A DNA stretch of 64,000 nucleotides from Stenogyne calaminthoides (taxonomy: Eukaryota > Streptophyta > Magnoliopsida > Lamiales > Lamiaceae), in the NCBI GenBank assembly GCA_037126765.1, contig JBBCBC010000034.1:14940691-15004690 (forward strand), in the 5' to 3' direction. Below are positions 1 to 11,315 of this stretch, piece after piece. Every line of letters starts with the position of its first letter. The first letter of the stretch is position 1. Both the position numbers and the translations under genes were made by a program. Under the pieces are notes generated by a model. The model ran no database searches. It was not told where the DNA came from and worked only from the letters and a program-made list of their open reading frames with translations.

Positions 1-2
1 GG

Positions 3-2571
3 TTAGGTTTCTCGACTCGGATTTTATCGTTTCGTAAATCAGAGTGTGATGGGTCGATTATATCACGTGGACTGGGTTGTAGAAATATTCTTAACATCCC
101 AAAGTCAGGTAATATCCTGAATGAAGGGGGAGAAAAGCGGCGGGATGGTTGTACTGCAATGCTCTTGGCAAAGAGAGAAAACGAAGGGAGGTGGGTTGTT
201 CAGAAGTTCGTGAGAGACCACAATCATCCTTTGGTAGTTTCGTTGCCTAAGAGACGCCCTGCTTTTGTGAGTAATAATTTTGCAAATTCTGTCAAATTTT
301 TTTAGTCTTCTCTTTTAGCATTCCTTGTTCCTGTTTCCTCACATTCTGTTTAGCTCCCAGTTAGTATCATGGCCCCTATCAATAAATTGTACTTGTTGCA
401 TTTGTTAATTTAAATCTATTTACTCCATTGGTGCTTGTTGCTGTCCTCGAACTATTATACTCCTGATGGTTGTGGGTTAATATGTCAAAGAACTTATTAT
501 GAATGGCAAGTGTAGCTTAATAATTTTAACGTAAAGAACCAGCTTCAAGTTTTGAATAGAAGTGTATGATACAATTTCAAATGCTATATGTCAATTATTT
601 TGACAGAAAAATCTATTGAAGGTTAACAAGAACAAATGCAGTGACTGTCTTTTTATGATGAATACGCTCATTTTATAAGCAAGTTTTATTTCTTTAGTGA
701 AGTTTAAGAACTTGGCTTATTTTGGTTGTTTGATGTTCTTCAACTTGTTTCAAAGGAGAATCTTTGGAGGTCTATGTTTATTCGCATTGAATATTCGTGA
801 GGTTTAGAAGAGTTGTTGCAAGTTTGCCCAATATTTGCAATTGTAACACAATGTTCCTGGTATTAGTTTCACAAAAAAAAAAAGGAAGGTTTTAAGAGTT
901 AAATCTGACCAACGATGGATGGGAGTGAAGCTTGTAAGATAAATTGACCAACTATTCATGGCATATACGTATTTGTAGTTTTTGGTTGGATTTGAACAAA
1001 AATAATGCATAGTCATCTAGACCATTAGATATACACTAAGTTAATGCTCTTAACTCGATACTTCTTTCTTTAGCGTTAATGCGTTATTTAATTTAGCATA
1101 ATAGATTAGAACTTCGTAGATATGATGATCTTTTCTCCATTAGATTAGAACTTCGTAAACAATGCTATGTAACTGCAGCTCATACAGGGTTTAGTATGTT
1201 TTTAATGATTTTAAACATCTTGTAAATCTACATCTGTAAGAAACACTTGGTTTCAGTCATATGCTTTTCGTGAATTCTCTTAGGCATTTTTGTGAGTGTA
1301 TATACATATATATAATTTGATGGGGTACGAGTGTCAATCAGAGATTTGTTTTCTTCTGTATTTCTCATTATCAAACAAGAGCAAGTTTGAAAAAATAAAT
1401 AAAAAAAGTATTCAACCCTTTTGTAACAAATTGGGAAATTCGGCATGTGTGAGTAAAGTGAAGAATGTTGAATTGCTATATCAAAGAGTTCTTCATTGTA
1501 AATATCTGCAAGTTTGAGCCTTTTTTACCTGTTGTCATTTGCTTAAGTTTAGTCACAGAAGTGCTCTCATTGATTGTTTTTCTCAATGATTTTGTAACCG
1601 GGTTGAACCGGCCGGTTCAACCGGTTGGACCAGGAACCGGCCGGTAAATCGGTTAAAAAATAGGTATAAAACCGCTTTTAAGGTTGAACCGGATTGAATC
1701 GGTCAAAATCGGTCAATAACCGGTTCAACCGGCCAACCGGAAAAAACCGGTTTCCCTATTTTTTTTAATTAAATTACTAAAACATTATTTAAATTTTAAC
1801 TTTTAAGTTTTAACTTTCGTTTCTTTCGTTTCTCAGCACTCCAGAATCCAGAAAACCTAATTTCAATTTTCACCTTTCTCTAAAAGGTATTAGCCACTTT
1901 CATTAATTTTAAATCAAAGGTAGTTGGATTTTGGTGTTTGATTTATTATGATAATACTTTGGATAGTGGGAAATGCTTCTTAATAGTGGGAGATGATGAG
2001 AGTATATGATTAAAATTATTTGAGAATTTAAAATTGTGTTGCTCATGGCTATTATTCTATTATATTGTGTATGACCATGACTCTATTTTATCTATCATTA
2101 TGACTATGATCCTATTGTGTTTTTTTAATATGCATATTAGAAGATTTTTTTAAGTGTTGAATTTTTTTTTATATGTTACATAGGATATATTTTAAAAAAT
2201 ATACAGACAGGGATTATTTCACCGGTTGAACCGCCGGTTCGACCGGTTGAACCACCAACCGGTGGCTAGTCCGGTTCGATCACCGGTTCGGTTATGAAAA
2301 CATTGGTTTTTCTATTCAAGCATCACTTATCTTTTAGATTTTGCAATTATTGTAGGATGAGAAGGACAGAAGGATTCAAGAACTAACTGCTGAACTACGG
2401 GTAAAGAAACGTCTAAGTGCAGCATACAGAGAACAACTACTTTTTCTCATGAAAGGTGTTGAAACTGACAATGACCATTTAACATCAAAAGTTCAAACGG
2501 TTCGCAATAATCTTAAGGAACTTGAAGCAAGAAGGCAGGAGCTTTCAAAACCCAGCAAACCAAGTTTATAG
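3..2571 (+). CDS. FAR1-related small factor (FRF-like), 5' truncated
   Basis: Two exons are visible, 3-266 and 2356-2571, joined in phase 0 across a GTGAGT donor and a TTGTAG acceptor. Exon 1 encodes the C-terminal part of a FAR1 DNA-binding domain (WRKY-GCM1 zinc-finger type): residues CDGSI, then RDGCTAML, RWVVQKF and the terminal DHNHPL with the paired histidines. Exon 2 encodes about 71 residues of charged, probably coiled-coil sequence (DEKDRRIQELTAEL ... KELEARRQEL) and ends in TAG. A single FAR1 domain followed directly by a short coiled coil, with no MULE transposase or SWIM domain, matches the small FRS-related factors, thought to act as nuclear DNA-binding partners of FHY3/FAR1. The start codon and N-terminal part lie left of the window. 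The intron carries a hAT element. A near-copy of exon 2 and the intron recurs after the N gap. The family is clear; the exact orthologue is not. Confidence 0.82.
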
Positions 2572-3650
2572 GGTGAGATTAGCTTAATTATGCTTAAAAT
2601 TCTGTCTTGATGACCGAACTTGGCTGAGATTTCAGTTACTGAGTGTGGTATTATTCCAATTATAGTTTACACATCTTCAAAATGGTGCAAGTATGACTTT
2701 TTTTTTCTTGAGTCATATTGACTGTACTGCTGACAAGTGACTGAAGAGAACATTTTATGTTTTGTCCTGATAAATCATATCTAAAGAATGAGGGCATGTG
2801 TTTTCTTTCATGATAACTGGTGTCTGACTAAGCTGCTTTATTCCGTTTATGCATATTATTTAAGTTGGGTCTCTTAATTTATGTGTTTTATCAACTCAGG
2901 GTCTGAAGATGGTAACACTATCAATTTAAGGCCTGAAAGATTTTTTCTATCGATTCAAGGATTGGAAGATAGAAAACAATTAATTCAGGGCTTAGAAAGA
3001 TAGAAACTATCAATTTGAGGCTTACACATTTTAAGGCTTGAAAGATAGTATTAATTTAAGTCTCGAATAAATTGCCCATGGGCATTATTGTTTAGCTATT
3101 TTGCTCGGACACGGGTACGGGTATCCAACACGGGGTACAGATTCGTGTGTCCGACTCCCAATTTTCCAAAATTTAAGATACGTGGACTTGGTAAAAAGAA
3201 TCCAAAATTAGGACATGGGTACGAGGATACGTTTATTAATAGTTTTATACATAATAAATATATATTTCATTTACTAAATTTACAACATATCATATATTAT
3301 TATGATATTTATACAATAAGAGAAAGGATTGCAAGATTTGTTTAAAAAGAGATTGCTAAAATTAACACACACCAAATTAGTCATTCAAAATTTCAAAGTC
3401 CCACCAAATTATCTGTAAATCTCATACATGTCTAGTCATTGAATATAAGTATTTTAAAATTTTAATTAAAATCCTAACATATTCAACCCACTAATCATCC
3501 GCCCCACTCCTATCTCCATTTACGGTTCATTTTCACCTTTTGTTGCCCCACGTCTTCATCTTAGTAGGCCAAAAAAATAATCTAAAATTACATCTTCATC
3601 ACAAAGACTTGCGATTCACATCTTCATCTCCGTCAGCCAAATAAAATATT
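293..3650. repeat. Long near-copy of 60629-64000 (direct orientation)
   Basis: From base 293 the sequence is followed almost base for base by 60629-64000. The shared stretch covers most of the FAR1-related intron, the hAT element, exon 2 and part of the downstream MITE. Differences are mainly one-base indels and clustered changes in CCGG-rich stretches. The far copy starts exactly at the end of a 500-N gap. Confidence 0.95.
1584..2305. mobile_element. hAT-like non-autonomous element in FAR1-related intron
   Basis: The 8-bp target duplication GTTTTTCT flanks the element at 1576-1583 and 2306-2313. The termini are inverted: left CAATGATTTTGTAACCG, right (reverse complement) CAATGTTTTCATAACCG. 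Both subterminal zones are packed with CCGGTTGAACCGG-type motifs, as in hAT elements with repeated transposase-binding sites. The 722-bp AT-rich interior has no transposase ORF. It sits wholly inside the intron, so it need not alter the protein. Confidence 0.82.
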
Positions 3651-3819
3651 TAAGTTTCTGAACTGAACTCTCTAATTTTTTGCAAAGAAAAGTTCAGTCT
3701 CAAAAGTGCCGGTGTCCGTTTTTAAAATGAAGGATCCGACACAAATCCCATACTAGTATCCGTGTTGTACGTATCCGACACAGGTACTGCTGCCGATTTG
3801 AAGGATCCGAGCATCAGAG
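3096..3819. mobile_element. MITE-like element with GCTCGGA termini
   Basis: The 8-bp duplication TTGTTTAG flanks it at 3088-3095 and 3820-3827. The left end (TGCTCGGACACGGGTACGGG) and the right end in reverse complement (TGCTCGGATCCTTC...) are imperfect inverted repeats rich in GTGTCGGATCC-like words. This recalls a dispersed plant MITE group with GCTCGGA termini. The 724-bp interior is AT-rich and non-coding. A short ORF over the left end is a by-product of the repeat. Confidence 0.65.
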
Positions 3820-3827
3820 TTGTTTAG

Positions 3828-4560
3828 GGCTTAAATTAGGTTTTAGGTTTGAGTGTATTTAAATAAGGTTTTCAGAATTATCTTTTGATCATTGAGTTGT
3901 AACATCATATGTATATGATTGCACATGATATGAGATATTTGTTGCTTGATATGGATTAATTATACTAAGACAAAAACTCATATGAGGCGGCCTCATCGTG
4001 AGAAAAGACAACTTAAAGACAAATCACACCCACCCTCCCAAAAAATGTTAAAACACATGCCCCATCAAGTGTCCCTCTTATACTAATCATTGAGACTAAA
4101 AACAAAATGCATCCCACTTAATCTCATTTTATTATTCTCTAAAGCGTATTTTTTTTGTTCGTGGGCATTTTTTGCATGAATTATTCGGTCTCTTTAACCT
4201 TTTCAATTTCGAAATAAATCATGGCATGATTGCCTATGCTGGAAGGATAGAATTATGATGCTGATTAATTGTTTCTTGGATGATGATGATAAAAACAAAG
4301 TCGCTGTTTCCCAGTTGGCGACTCTTTGATATTGTCCTAAAGTGCCTTGTGAAAGCTTGACAAAAGAAATTCGATATACTTGATTCTGCATTAATCAGCC
4401 TCTATTCAATTCAAGAGCATTTCATCTAAGAGCATCGGTGAAAATACACATCTAGGAATCATTTCCGATATCCGCATTGCAAACTGCTACTGCTCGAATT
4501 TGCAGGCGAAATGAACTGAGGTACAGAAGAAATAGAAAGACATTAACCTATTGAATCAAG
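3828..4560. other. Intergenic, no gene seen
   Basis: AT-rich spacer between the MITE and the 3' end of RRP45. The short ORFs here, such as one at 4203-4391 on the minus strand, match no family known to me and lack codon-like structure. Confidence 0.5.
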
Positions 4561-4579
4561 TAGTATTACATGAATAGAG

Positions 4580-4941
4580 TACAGAATTTGCTACTTGGAG
4601 GAGGGAACCAAATCACAATTACGATTATGCCCCTCCGAACCATCAGATGTCAAAACGAGATTGTAAATGTCACAGGGAAGAAATCTGACTCTTAAGTGAG
4701 ACTCTGATATATAAATATATGGCACCTCTCTTCCTTTACAAATTACTCAAGCCTAAGCCAGATTGCTAGAGAAACCTGCATGTAATCGTGAACTTCAAAT
4801 CTTCACCCGTAATTCTTGTGACATCATGTCGTGCTCCTAACACAATCTAAACTTTCCCAAGCGCAAAGCTTACAACACCAACTGTCAAAATTTTATAGCT
4901 TCGGGGGCAGTTCCAACGAGCGATGCCCCTAGCATAATGGA
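4580..4941 (-). other. Possible 3'-terminal exon or 3' UTR of RRP45
   Basis: On the minus strand a good acceptor (CTTTTGACAG) precedes 4941. Upstream, the last coding exon of RRP45 is followed at 5691-5696 by a strong GTAAGT donor. All three frames already contain a stop before that donor, so the simplest reading is an intron inside the 3' UTR. A short open stretch just after 4941 (SIMLGASLVGTAPEAIKF then stop) could instead be an alternative C-terminus. The lower boundary is a guess. Confidence 0.35.
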
Positions 4942-5710
4942 CTGTCAAAAGAAAGTAATGTGAGAAAGCATAATTGGATTGGAGGATTTCAAATAATTGC
5001 ATATTGAGTGGATTCAAATTCCATCACAAGAAAAATTGTTCAAAATGTAGGTAATGTATTTAAAATCTATCATAGAATGAACTCATACAAAACGCAAAAG
5101 TGTGGTCACTGCTATAAAGAGATTAACACAAACATATCAGTACAGTACCTCATGAAGATATGCATTCAGTTCATCACACACCAATAATCAAGAGCATCTA
5201 GTTGAGAAACAGCATTCTAAGCATATAGTGATGCAATAATTTGTTAAAGCTGTATATTCCTTACCAGAAGCTAAAAATTGACAACTAACTAACTTATACA
5301 TCATGTCTGCTCTTTCTTATCGGGTTGACTGCAATACTTAGTTGGGCCCAATAAATGGTCAGCACTGAAATATGGTTCGTCAACTGATGGTACAAGCTAA
5401 GTTAGACAAATCAAATAACCCACATCATGTAACACAAATAGTTTCCTCACGAATTAAAGACCTACGTTCATATCAGTAATACACAAATCACTCAGCAGAA
5501 ACATCATTCGTTTTCAGAAAGGAGTATTCCTAACATGATGCACAGCATATAAATCAGCATTATATTTGCCGACATGCACACACACATATATAATTGACTG
5601 CACATATGCAATTAGTTATAGTGGTAAAGGACTCTTCAAATAATCACTAAAAGAATTAAAAGATAGAAGTCTGAAAACAGTAGAACAACGACTTACCAAC
5701 TAGATGGGCT

Positions 5711-8517
5711 TCAATTTAGATTTCTGTAAGTCCTTTGATGTATTATTGACATCAACCGAATCAGGGTGTCTTTTGATCTTTTTTTTAAAGTTCTTCTTGT
5801 GTTATACAATTCAACCTGGAGAAAATGTAAATAAATTTAAGTTTATTCAGTTAAGTTTTAGAAGAACCAATCCAAACCTTCACATGAAATAAGAAGCATT
5901 AATGTGTGTGATATATTTAAAGCCCAGTCTTTCAAAGCAGACTCATGAATGAGTATGGTACTAACCGCTTTCTTAATTTTTCCAGTAATATCAGCAGCCT
6001 TTACAGATGCAATTCGCAAGCATTGCAAAATAACACTTTGCATGACACCTTCTCCTCCAGCTTTCTGGATAGCACAGATGTCCCCATTTGTGTTTAGAGT
6101 AGCAGTCAATTTTCCTCCCATGACAGTTTCTTCAAAGTGTGATGGGTCAATCACCTACCACCATATGTTGCAAGATAAAGTAATGAAGATGCAACTAAAA
6201 GATGACATACCAAACATGAAAAGTTAATGGAAAAGGCTCCTTTCTATGCTTACCACTGTGCTTTCAGTACCAATAAATGCAAAGGTCACTGCTATAGGGA
6301 GATGGTGTACAATCAATGGTAGTGGTTCTCTCACCTGCCATAGCGCCAAAATAAAAATGACGCTCAATATATAAATGTATAGAGGGGAGAGAGTGGGGAG
6401 AAACAGGGACAGGAGAGAGAACCCATAATGGATGAAGTGAAAATTGAAATCAATTATCTCAGTTTAAGCATATCATTTATAGAGGGAAACAGAACGAACC
6501 TCTGGTGGATGTATTATGACTTTCTGACCATCTTCTTCCAATGAACACTCTGGTCTTCTGAATGTTAAGAGAGCAGCCAATGCCGCAATATTGGCAGCAT
6601 CAACAAGATTTCTGTCCTTAAGCAAAAGGAGGAATACAAATAAGATTATGCATAATAGCCAGCAAATAAAAATATAAATCATGCATTTGGGACTTAATTA
6701 ACAGCATATAAGCACAGCTTACCCGCCATTGTCTACAACATGGAGATCTATACGGATTGACCACACCCATTTCCCAGCAACAACACAGAGTGATTCTGTG
6801 TCCACAGCCCTGCTTTCCCTGTAAAACACTTATAATTATTCAGTAAAGATCAGGAGAGCATCTCAAGCTATTTGCAATCATATTGAAGAATATAATGGAG
6901 ACTAGCTCTTGAACACTGCGTATTACGCAAAATATTTATTAATTTTATGTTAAATACTTCAAATATGTATTTAATTTGATTAATTCAATTAAATTATATA
7001 GATGTTTTTTATTTCTTAATATTGTATATGTGCAAAATATTTCATTTAAAACTTATTTCTAAATTATAAATAATATGTGTTTTTAAATATAATGTATTTC
7101 CAATTATGGATATTGACTAAATCAAATAGGAAAAAGATTTGATACAATAAATTCTTAATCTTCAATTGATTCTTGACTTAATTATATTTGTGAGTAGAAA
7201 TTTTTAAAAGACAGATTAATTAGAAAAGTGGAAAATTAATAGAAGGTTTGGGTAGGCTCGGATAGAAGGGAAGATTATAAGGCAAGAACAAATTGACTCC
7301 AATCACAATTTACTCCTTAATTTCAACAAAGCAGGAAAGGATCATACTATAGTTCTAACAAGAAAACCATGAACTAGTTGGAAAAAGTCCATTTAACATG
7401 AATAAAACAGGACTGCTTTATGCATTACCTTAATCCACGATCAACTATACGGCCCAACTCCACAGCAAATTCACCAGGACGACCAATCTCAAACGATAGA
7501 TCAGCCATGGGAGAGAACTCAGTAAATATTGCAAGAGTTCCTTCATTAGGGCGGTCTCGATAAGGTTGCACCAGCTCAGAAGTTACAAACCCCAAAACAC
7601 GAGTCTGACCCAACTGAACTTCTGATGAGCCATCTTCACTGTTCATAAACATGTAAATAAATTAGAGAGTATAGAATGAAGAAATAAAAATGACCCAAAA
7701 AAAGGCGGTATTTAGGCAAAAGTTCAGGGATCCAATATATTTAATTAACCAATTCTATAATAATAATTGAGACCACATGGATGAGCCCAGTAATTTCATA
7801 TTAAACATTTACAAAATAGTTGCTGCTTATTTTACCCATATTCCCAAAGAATTATCAAAATAGAAACAGGCCATCTGATTATTCAACTAAAAAACCAGGC
7901 AGAGATGATGGAAGGTAAGAAGAAACACGGTAAAAGTTCCTGGTGGAGGTCTACATCATATCAGTGTTCAGCCCAGAGGCTGAGAAATGGCAGATTCTTT
8001 TTTGTAACTTCTAGCCATCTTTACTTTAAGACATTGATGTTACAAAATTGCAGTGGCAGTTCAAACAGAAAGTAATTTTAAATTTCTCTTTAAAGTGTCT
8101 AATTGCAACAAGAAAAACAACAGAAAAACTTAAAACAAAATTAAGCACAAGATCTCACTAGCCAAACTGAAAATGTGTTGAAACTACATTGGGAGAAAAG
8201 GTAACGAGCGACGCTCAAGAGAAACAACAATAAAACAAATTTTCGCCTAGCTAAAGTAACTACATCATATACGCAAGTCTACTGCAAAGAGTTGTACAGG
8301 ATAAAAAAGAAAAGTCTCTCATCTAAAAGAACGTAGGAAAACAGATAATCAGGAAATTGGTGTAAATAATTTCTTACTTGCCAAACTGGATCGTGACATT
8401 TCGGTAGTCGAAAGGGCTTCGTCCATCGATTCTGATGTCAGAAAGCAGGGATGTTTCAACAAATTTCTTATCATTCACTGCCATCCACCACGTATTAGCC
8501 AACCTTTGTTCCATCAT
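5711..8517 (-). CDS. RRP45: Exosome complex component RRP45 (RNase PH-like)
   Basis: Subunit of the nine-protein RNA exosome ring, which guides RNA in nucleus and cytoplasm to 3'-5' degradation. Plant RRP45B is CER7, needed for cuticular wax. Seven coding exons join cleanly: 8517-8378, 7638-7429, 6818-6723, 6611-6500, 6334-6254, 6154-5966 and 5815-5711, giving 310 residues. Start is the doubled ATG at 8512-8517 (MMEQRLANTWW). Landmarks in order: SDIRIDGRSPFDYR near residues 26-39, EDGSSEVQLGQTRV, DRPNEGTLAIFTEFSPMA, VDTESLCVVAGKWVW, LVDAANIAALAALLTFRRP, TEST-VVIDP, then the C-terminal RNase PH part with GGEGVMQSVILQCL. An A8 run at 5779-5786 near the C-terminus may hide a frameshift. One more or two fewer A would give an ending with KIKRHPDSVD and a stop at 5700-5702. 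An upstream non-coding exon near 9137 implies a 5' UTR intron. RRP45A and RRP45B cannot be separated here. Confidence 0.93.
6902..6936 (-). mobile_element. Helitron-like 3' terminus in RRP45 intron
   Basis: Read on the minus strand, a short hairpin (GCGTAATACGC) is followed about a dozen bases later by CTAG and then T, the layout of a Helitron 3' end. AT-rich filler follows to about 7340 inside the 610-bp intron 6819-7428. The matching 5' TC end was not located, so only the terminus is called. Confidence 0.35.
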
Positions 8518-8548
8518 TAAGGTATCTGCCAGTTGCTCAAACAACTTA

Positions 8549-9210
8549 AAAAAAAAAAAAAAAAAACATTATTAGAGAGACATCTAACTTTAAAAGGTAA
8601 TGTGTGCACCAGTTTACTTACAAAAGAACTTCATTAGATCAAACAAGAAGAACAGTCATAAAGCTATGTTGATATTTCATGTCTACAATGTTGATGCTTA
8701 TATAATACTGATAATTAATCCATTAGTATAGGGACAATTGCAGAATTCCAGTTAGCATGCATAGTTTTAGATACAATTTAAACATAATTTTGGTTGAATC
8801 TGACCTTTCACAACATATTGAAACTTTATTATATATGCTAAATCGGATTTAAAAACAAAACAAAATGAATAACAGAGTAAACAAACAATTAATTATTTCT
8901 ATGGTGTATCCAAATTTATTTTCAATAACAATATCTTGGCTGTCAAATTGAACATAAACCATCAGCGAAACAAAAGGAGGTGTCTAAACCCTATATTAAC
9001 ATGGCCATTCCACAGAATACACACACATGAAATTCTCATTCTTGAAGCAGAAGCAATTACATAAAACAGACTACCACAAACGAAGAAGTATACGCATGAA
9101 ATCAATAGTGCCGGAGTAGAGAGAAGGAAATAATACCCGAGACCGGATTCTTCACTGGTGGGGGACTGTTGAATGTTGATGCGGCTCTATAAACGCGGGC
9201 TCGGTTATTT
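8549..9210 (-). other. RRP45 5' UTR exon and leader intron
   Basis: Minus-strand sequence ending at 9137 (…GGTCTCGG) is followed by a GTATTA donor. A long T tract ending in AAG lies just upstream of the start-codon exon. This fits a non-coding first exon (about 9137 to 9200) and an intron of roughly 590 bp. The transcription start is not visible. The upstream hAT element begins only about 170 bp beyond this exon. Confidence 0.5.
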
Positions 9211-9802
9211 CAGGGTTATGTATGATGGTTCAAAACCCTATTAATTTTGATTTGTTTTTCAAAACCTTTTAAATTTTGATTCTAATATTAAAAAATATTA
9301 TTAAATTATACTTATGTAATAATTATAATATTCATAATAAATAATGAGACATACATAAATTGGTTGTTAGGGTCTATGTTTTAAAAACCGAAATCGGAAG
9401 TGAGTAGGACGACCCCCTAAAAAAATTTGACCAGGAGGCCGGATCGGTTGGGTCGGATTGAGCCGGTGTGACGTCATAATAAATCTTAATCTTAATCTTA
9501 ATTTTATTTTAATTTTAATACTTGGTAAATCTAATTCAGTTTATGTGGCGAAACCACGTCAGTCTGCGCAAAGCCCAATTCAACCAGATTATTCTGTTTT
9601 CAAATCGTGGACTCTCATTAAAAGATATTTAAATTAAAATTTCAATATATCTAATTAAATTAAGTCTTAAATTTTTATCATATTTATTTATAAATATCTA
9701 TTTAACGTGAAAATGTATCAAAATATGTATTGGAAAGCGATCATATAAATATCCATATTAAGTTCAATTTGAATATTATGTGTTTTATATTGTAGTTATT
9801 AC

Positions 9803-11089
9803 CTATGTTTTAAAAACGGGAACCGGAAGTTGAGCCGGACGACCCCAAAAAGAGGTTGGACTGGGGTCGGATCGGTTGGACCGGATTGAGCCGGTATGAC
9901 GTCATAATAAATATTATATATATATAATATGCATAATTTTTTAAAAAATTCAAAATATAGAGTATGATAAGTGAATATAAAGTATCTAAAATCACTTCAA
10001 ACTTCAAAGTTCAAACTTAAATTTCTAAACATAATAGAAATACCCATTAAAATAAATAGTTTCAACTCTCAAATTTCAACTTCCAAACATAATAAAAAAA
10101 GGGGTATTACAATTCACTACTTCATTTGAATTGATTGATCAAGTTCAAAACTAAAATAATCAACAACACATTATGCTTGCACAAACACAAAGAAGATGCT
10201 TCTTCTCAATTTAAAAGAATGTAAATTGTAAACAAGAAAGCAGGGATTTAATAATCAATATGCATTCGGCTTCAATTTTCCAGTTAAGAATTAAATCAAC
10301 TACAGTCTCATTCATCTTTCTAGTCTTAATTCTTAATTCGGCTTCAATTCTTAATTTTAGTGCCCCATCTACCAAATTGTATATGCTTCTTCAAGAGTCT
10401 CATTCTTCTTTCTAGTCTATTGCACAATCAAATCAACTACCCCTGCGTGCAGTTTGCACACACACCTGCCCTATTCATCGTGTGTCACTTAAATTTCCAC
10501 ACCTAAATAATTTATGCTCTATCAAGGCATCAAGCCCACGAGATTCTCGATATCAGGGGTAGAGAATTTCATCAAAATTGTAAACAAGAAAGCAGGGATT
10601 TCAACGGACTAATCCCACATAAAAAAAAAAACAAAACAAAACAAAACTCACCGCGATCGGCGGTGAGCTCGGGCGTCAGACGTCGGCGAGCGCAGGTGAC
10701 CAGCGAGGCAGCGACGGTCTGAGTTTTCTGCGGCGGGCCGGCGGCGGCTATGTTGCTTAGGGCATTTCTGCTCTTGAGTCGAAGAAATTAAACGAATGAG
10801 GAAAAAAAACACCACTTTTCATTTCTAATCCCATTTTTCCGTAAAAAAAAAAAATATATTTTAATGAAAATCGGTCAAAACCGCCAGTTTAACGGTTGAC
10901 CGGTTTTCGGTTTTGACCGGTTTTCGGTTTTGACCGATTTTCGGTTTTGACCGATTTTCAATCGATTTTTTCGGTTTTTGGGGTAGCGGTCCAATAGTAG
11001 TTTTATACACCTCTATTGGACAGGTTCATGGCTCGTTCACCGGTCCGACCGGTTCGACCGGCCGGTCGGACCGGGTTTTTAAAACACAG
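9803..11089. mobile_element. Nested hAT-like element (1,287 bp)
   Basis: The perfect 8-bp duplication GTTATTAC flanks it at 9795-9802 and 11090-11097. Left end CTATGTTTTAAAAACGGG and right end in reverse complement CTGTGTTTTAAAAACCCG match the termini of the enclosing element, and both share the GAGCCGGTRTGACGTCATAATAAA subterminal block. The right arm (10870-11080) is a dense array of ACCGGTTTTCGGTTTTGACCG motifs. A GC-rich patch at 10647-10750 contains an 8-bp-arm palindrome (CTCACCGC gatcg GCGGTGAG). It has no transposase ORF and inserted just upstream of the captured exon. Confidence 0.87.
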
Positions 11090-11141
11090 GTTATTACTAG
11101 CCATGTTGAAGTTCAAAATTAATAATCTTTTGGTGTTGCAG

Positions 11142-11266
11142 GATAGTTTGGATGGAAAACCTGAGGTTTTGCTTGATCCAAACACGTTAAGTGATGATGG
11201 AACCGTGGCATTGAGTGATTATGCCGTTAGCGAGGATGCAAAATACATGGCATATGAAGTATTGAG
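11142..11266 (+). pseudogene. Captured prolyl oligopeptidase exon
   Basis: A single 125-bp exon bounded by a real-looking acceptor (TTGGTGTTGCAG) and donor (AG|GTAAGT), 41 codons plus two bases. The peptide runs DSLDGKPEVLLDPNTLSDDG then TVALSDYAVSEDAKYMAYEVL. It matches the segment of prolyl endopeptidase (S9A) around the entry to the beta-propeller, where family members carry a VLLDPN...DGT...SEDAKY pattern. No other exon of the enzyme lies within the hAT borders and the catalytic domain is absent, so it cannot make an enzyme. The reading frame is undamaged, suggesting recent capture or maintenance by chance. The flanks are intronic. Confidence 0.78.
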
Positions 11267-11315
11267 GTAAGTAATTTTTTCTAATTAAATAAATTTGTTA
11301 ATTTAGTTTAGTTTT

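Noticed and set aside
804..1647. Small ORFs within the FAR1-related intron
   Set aside because: Short, AT-driven and lying between a confirmed donor and acceptor; the same stretch recurs in the copy with frame-breaking indels.
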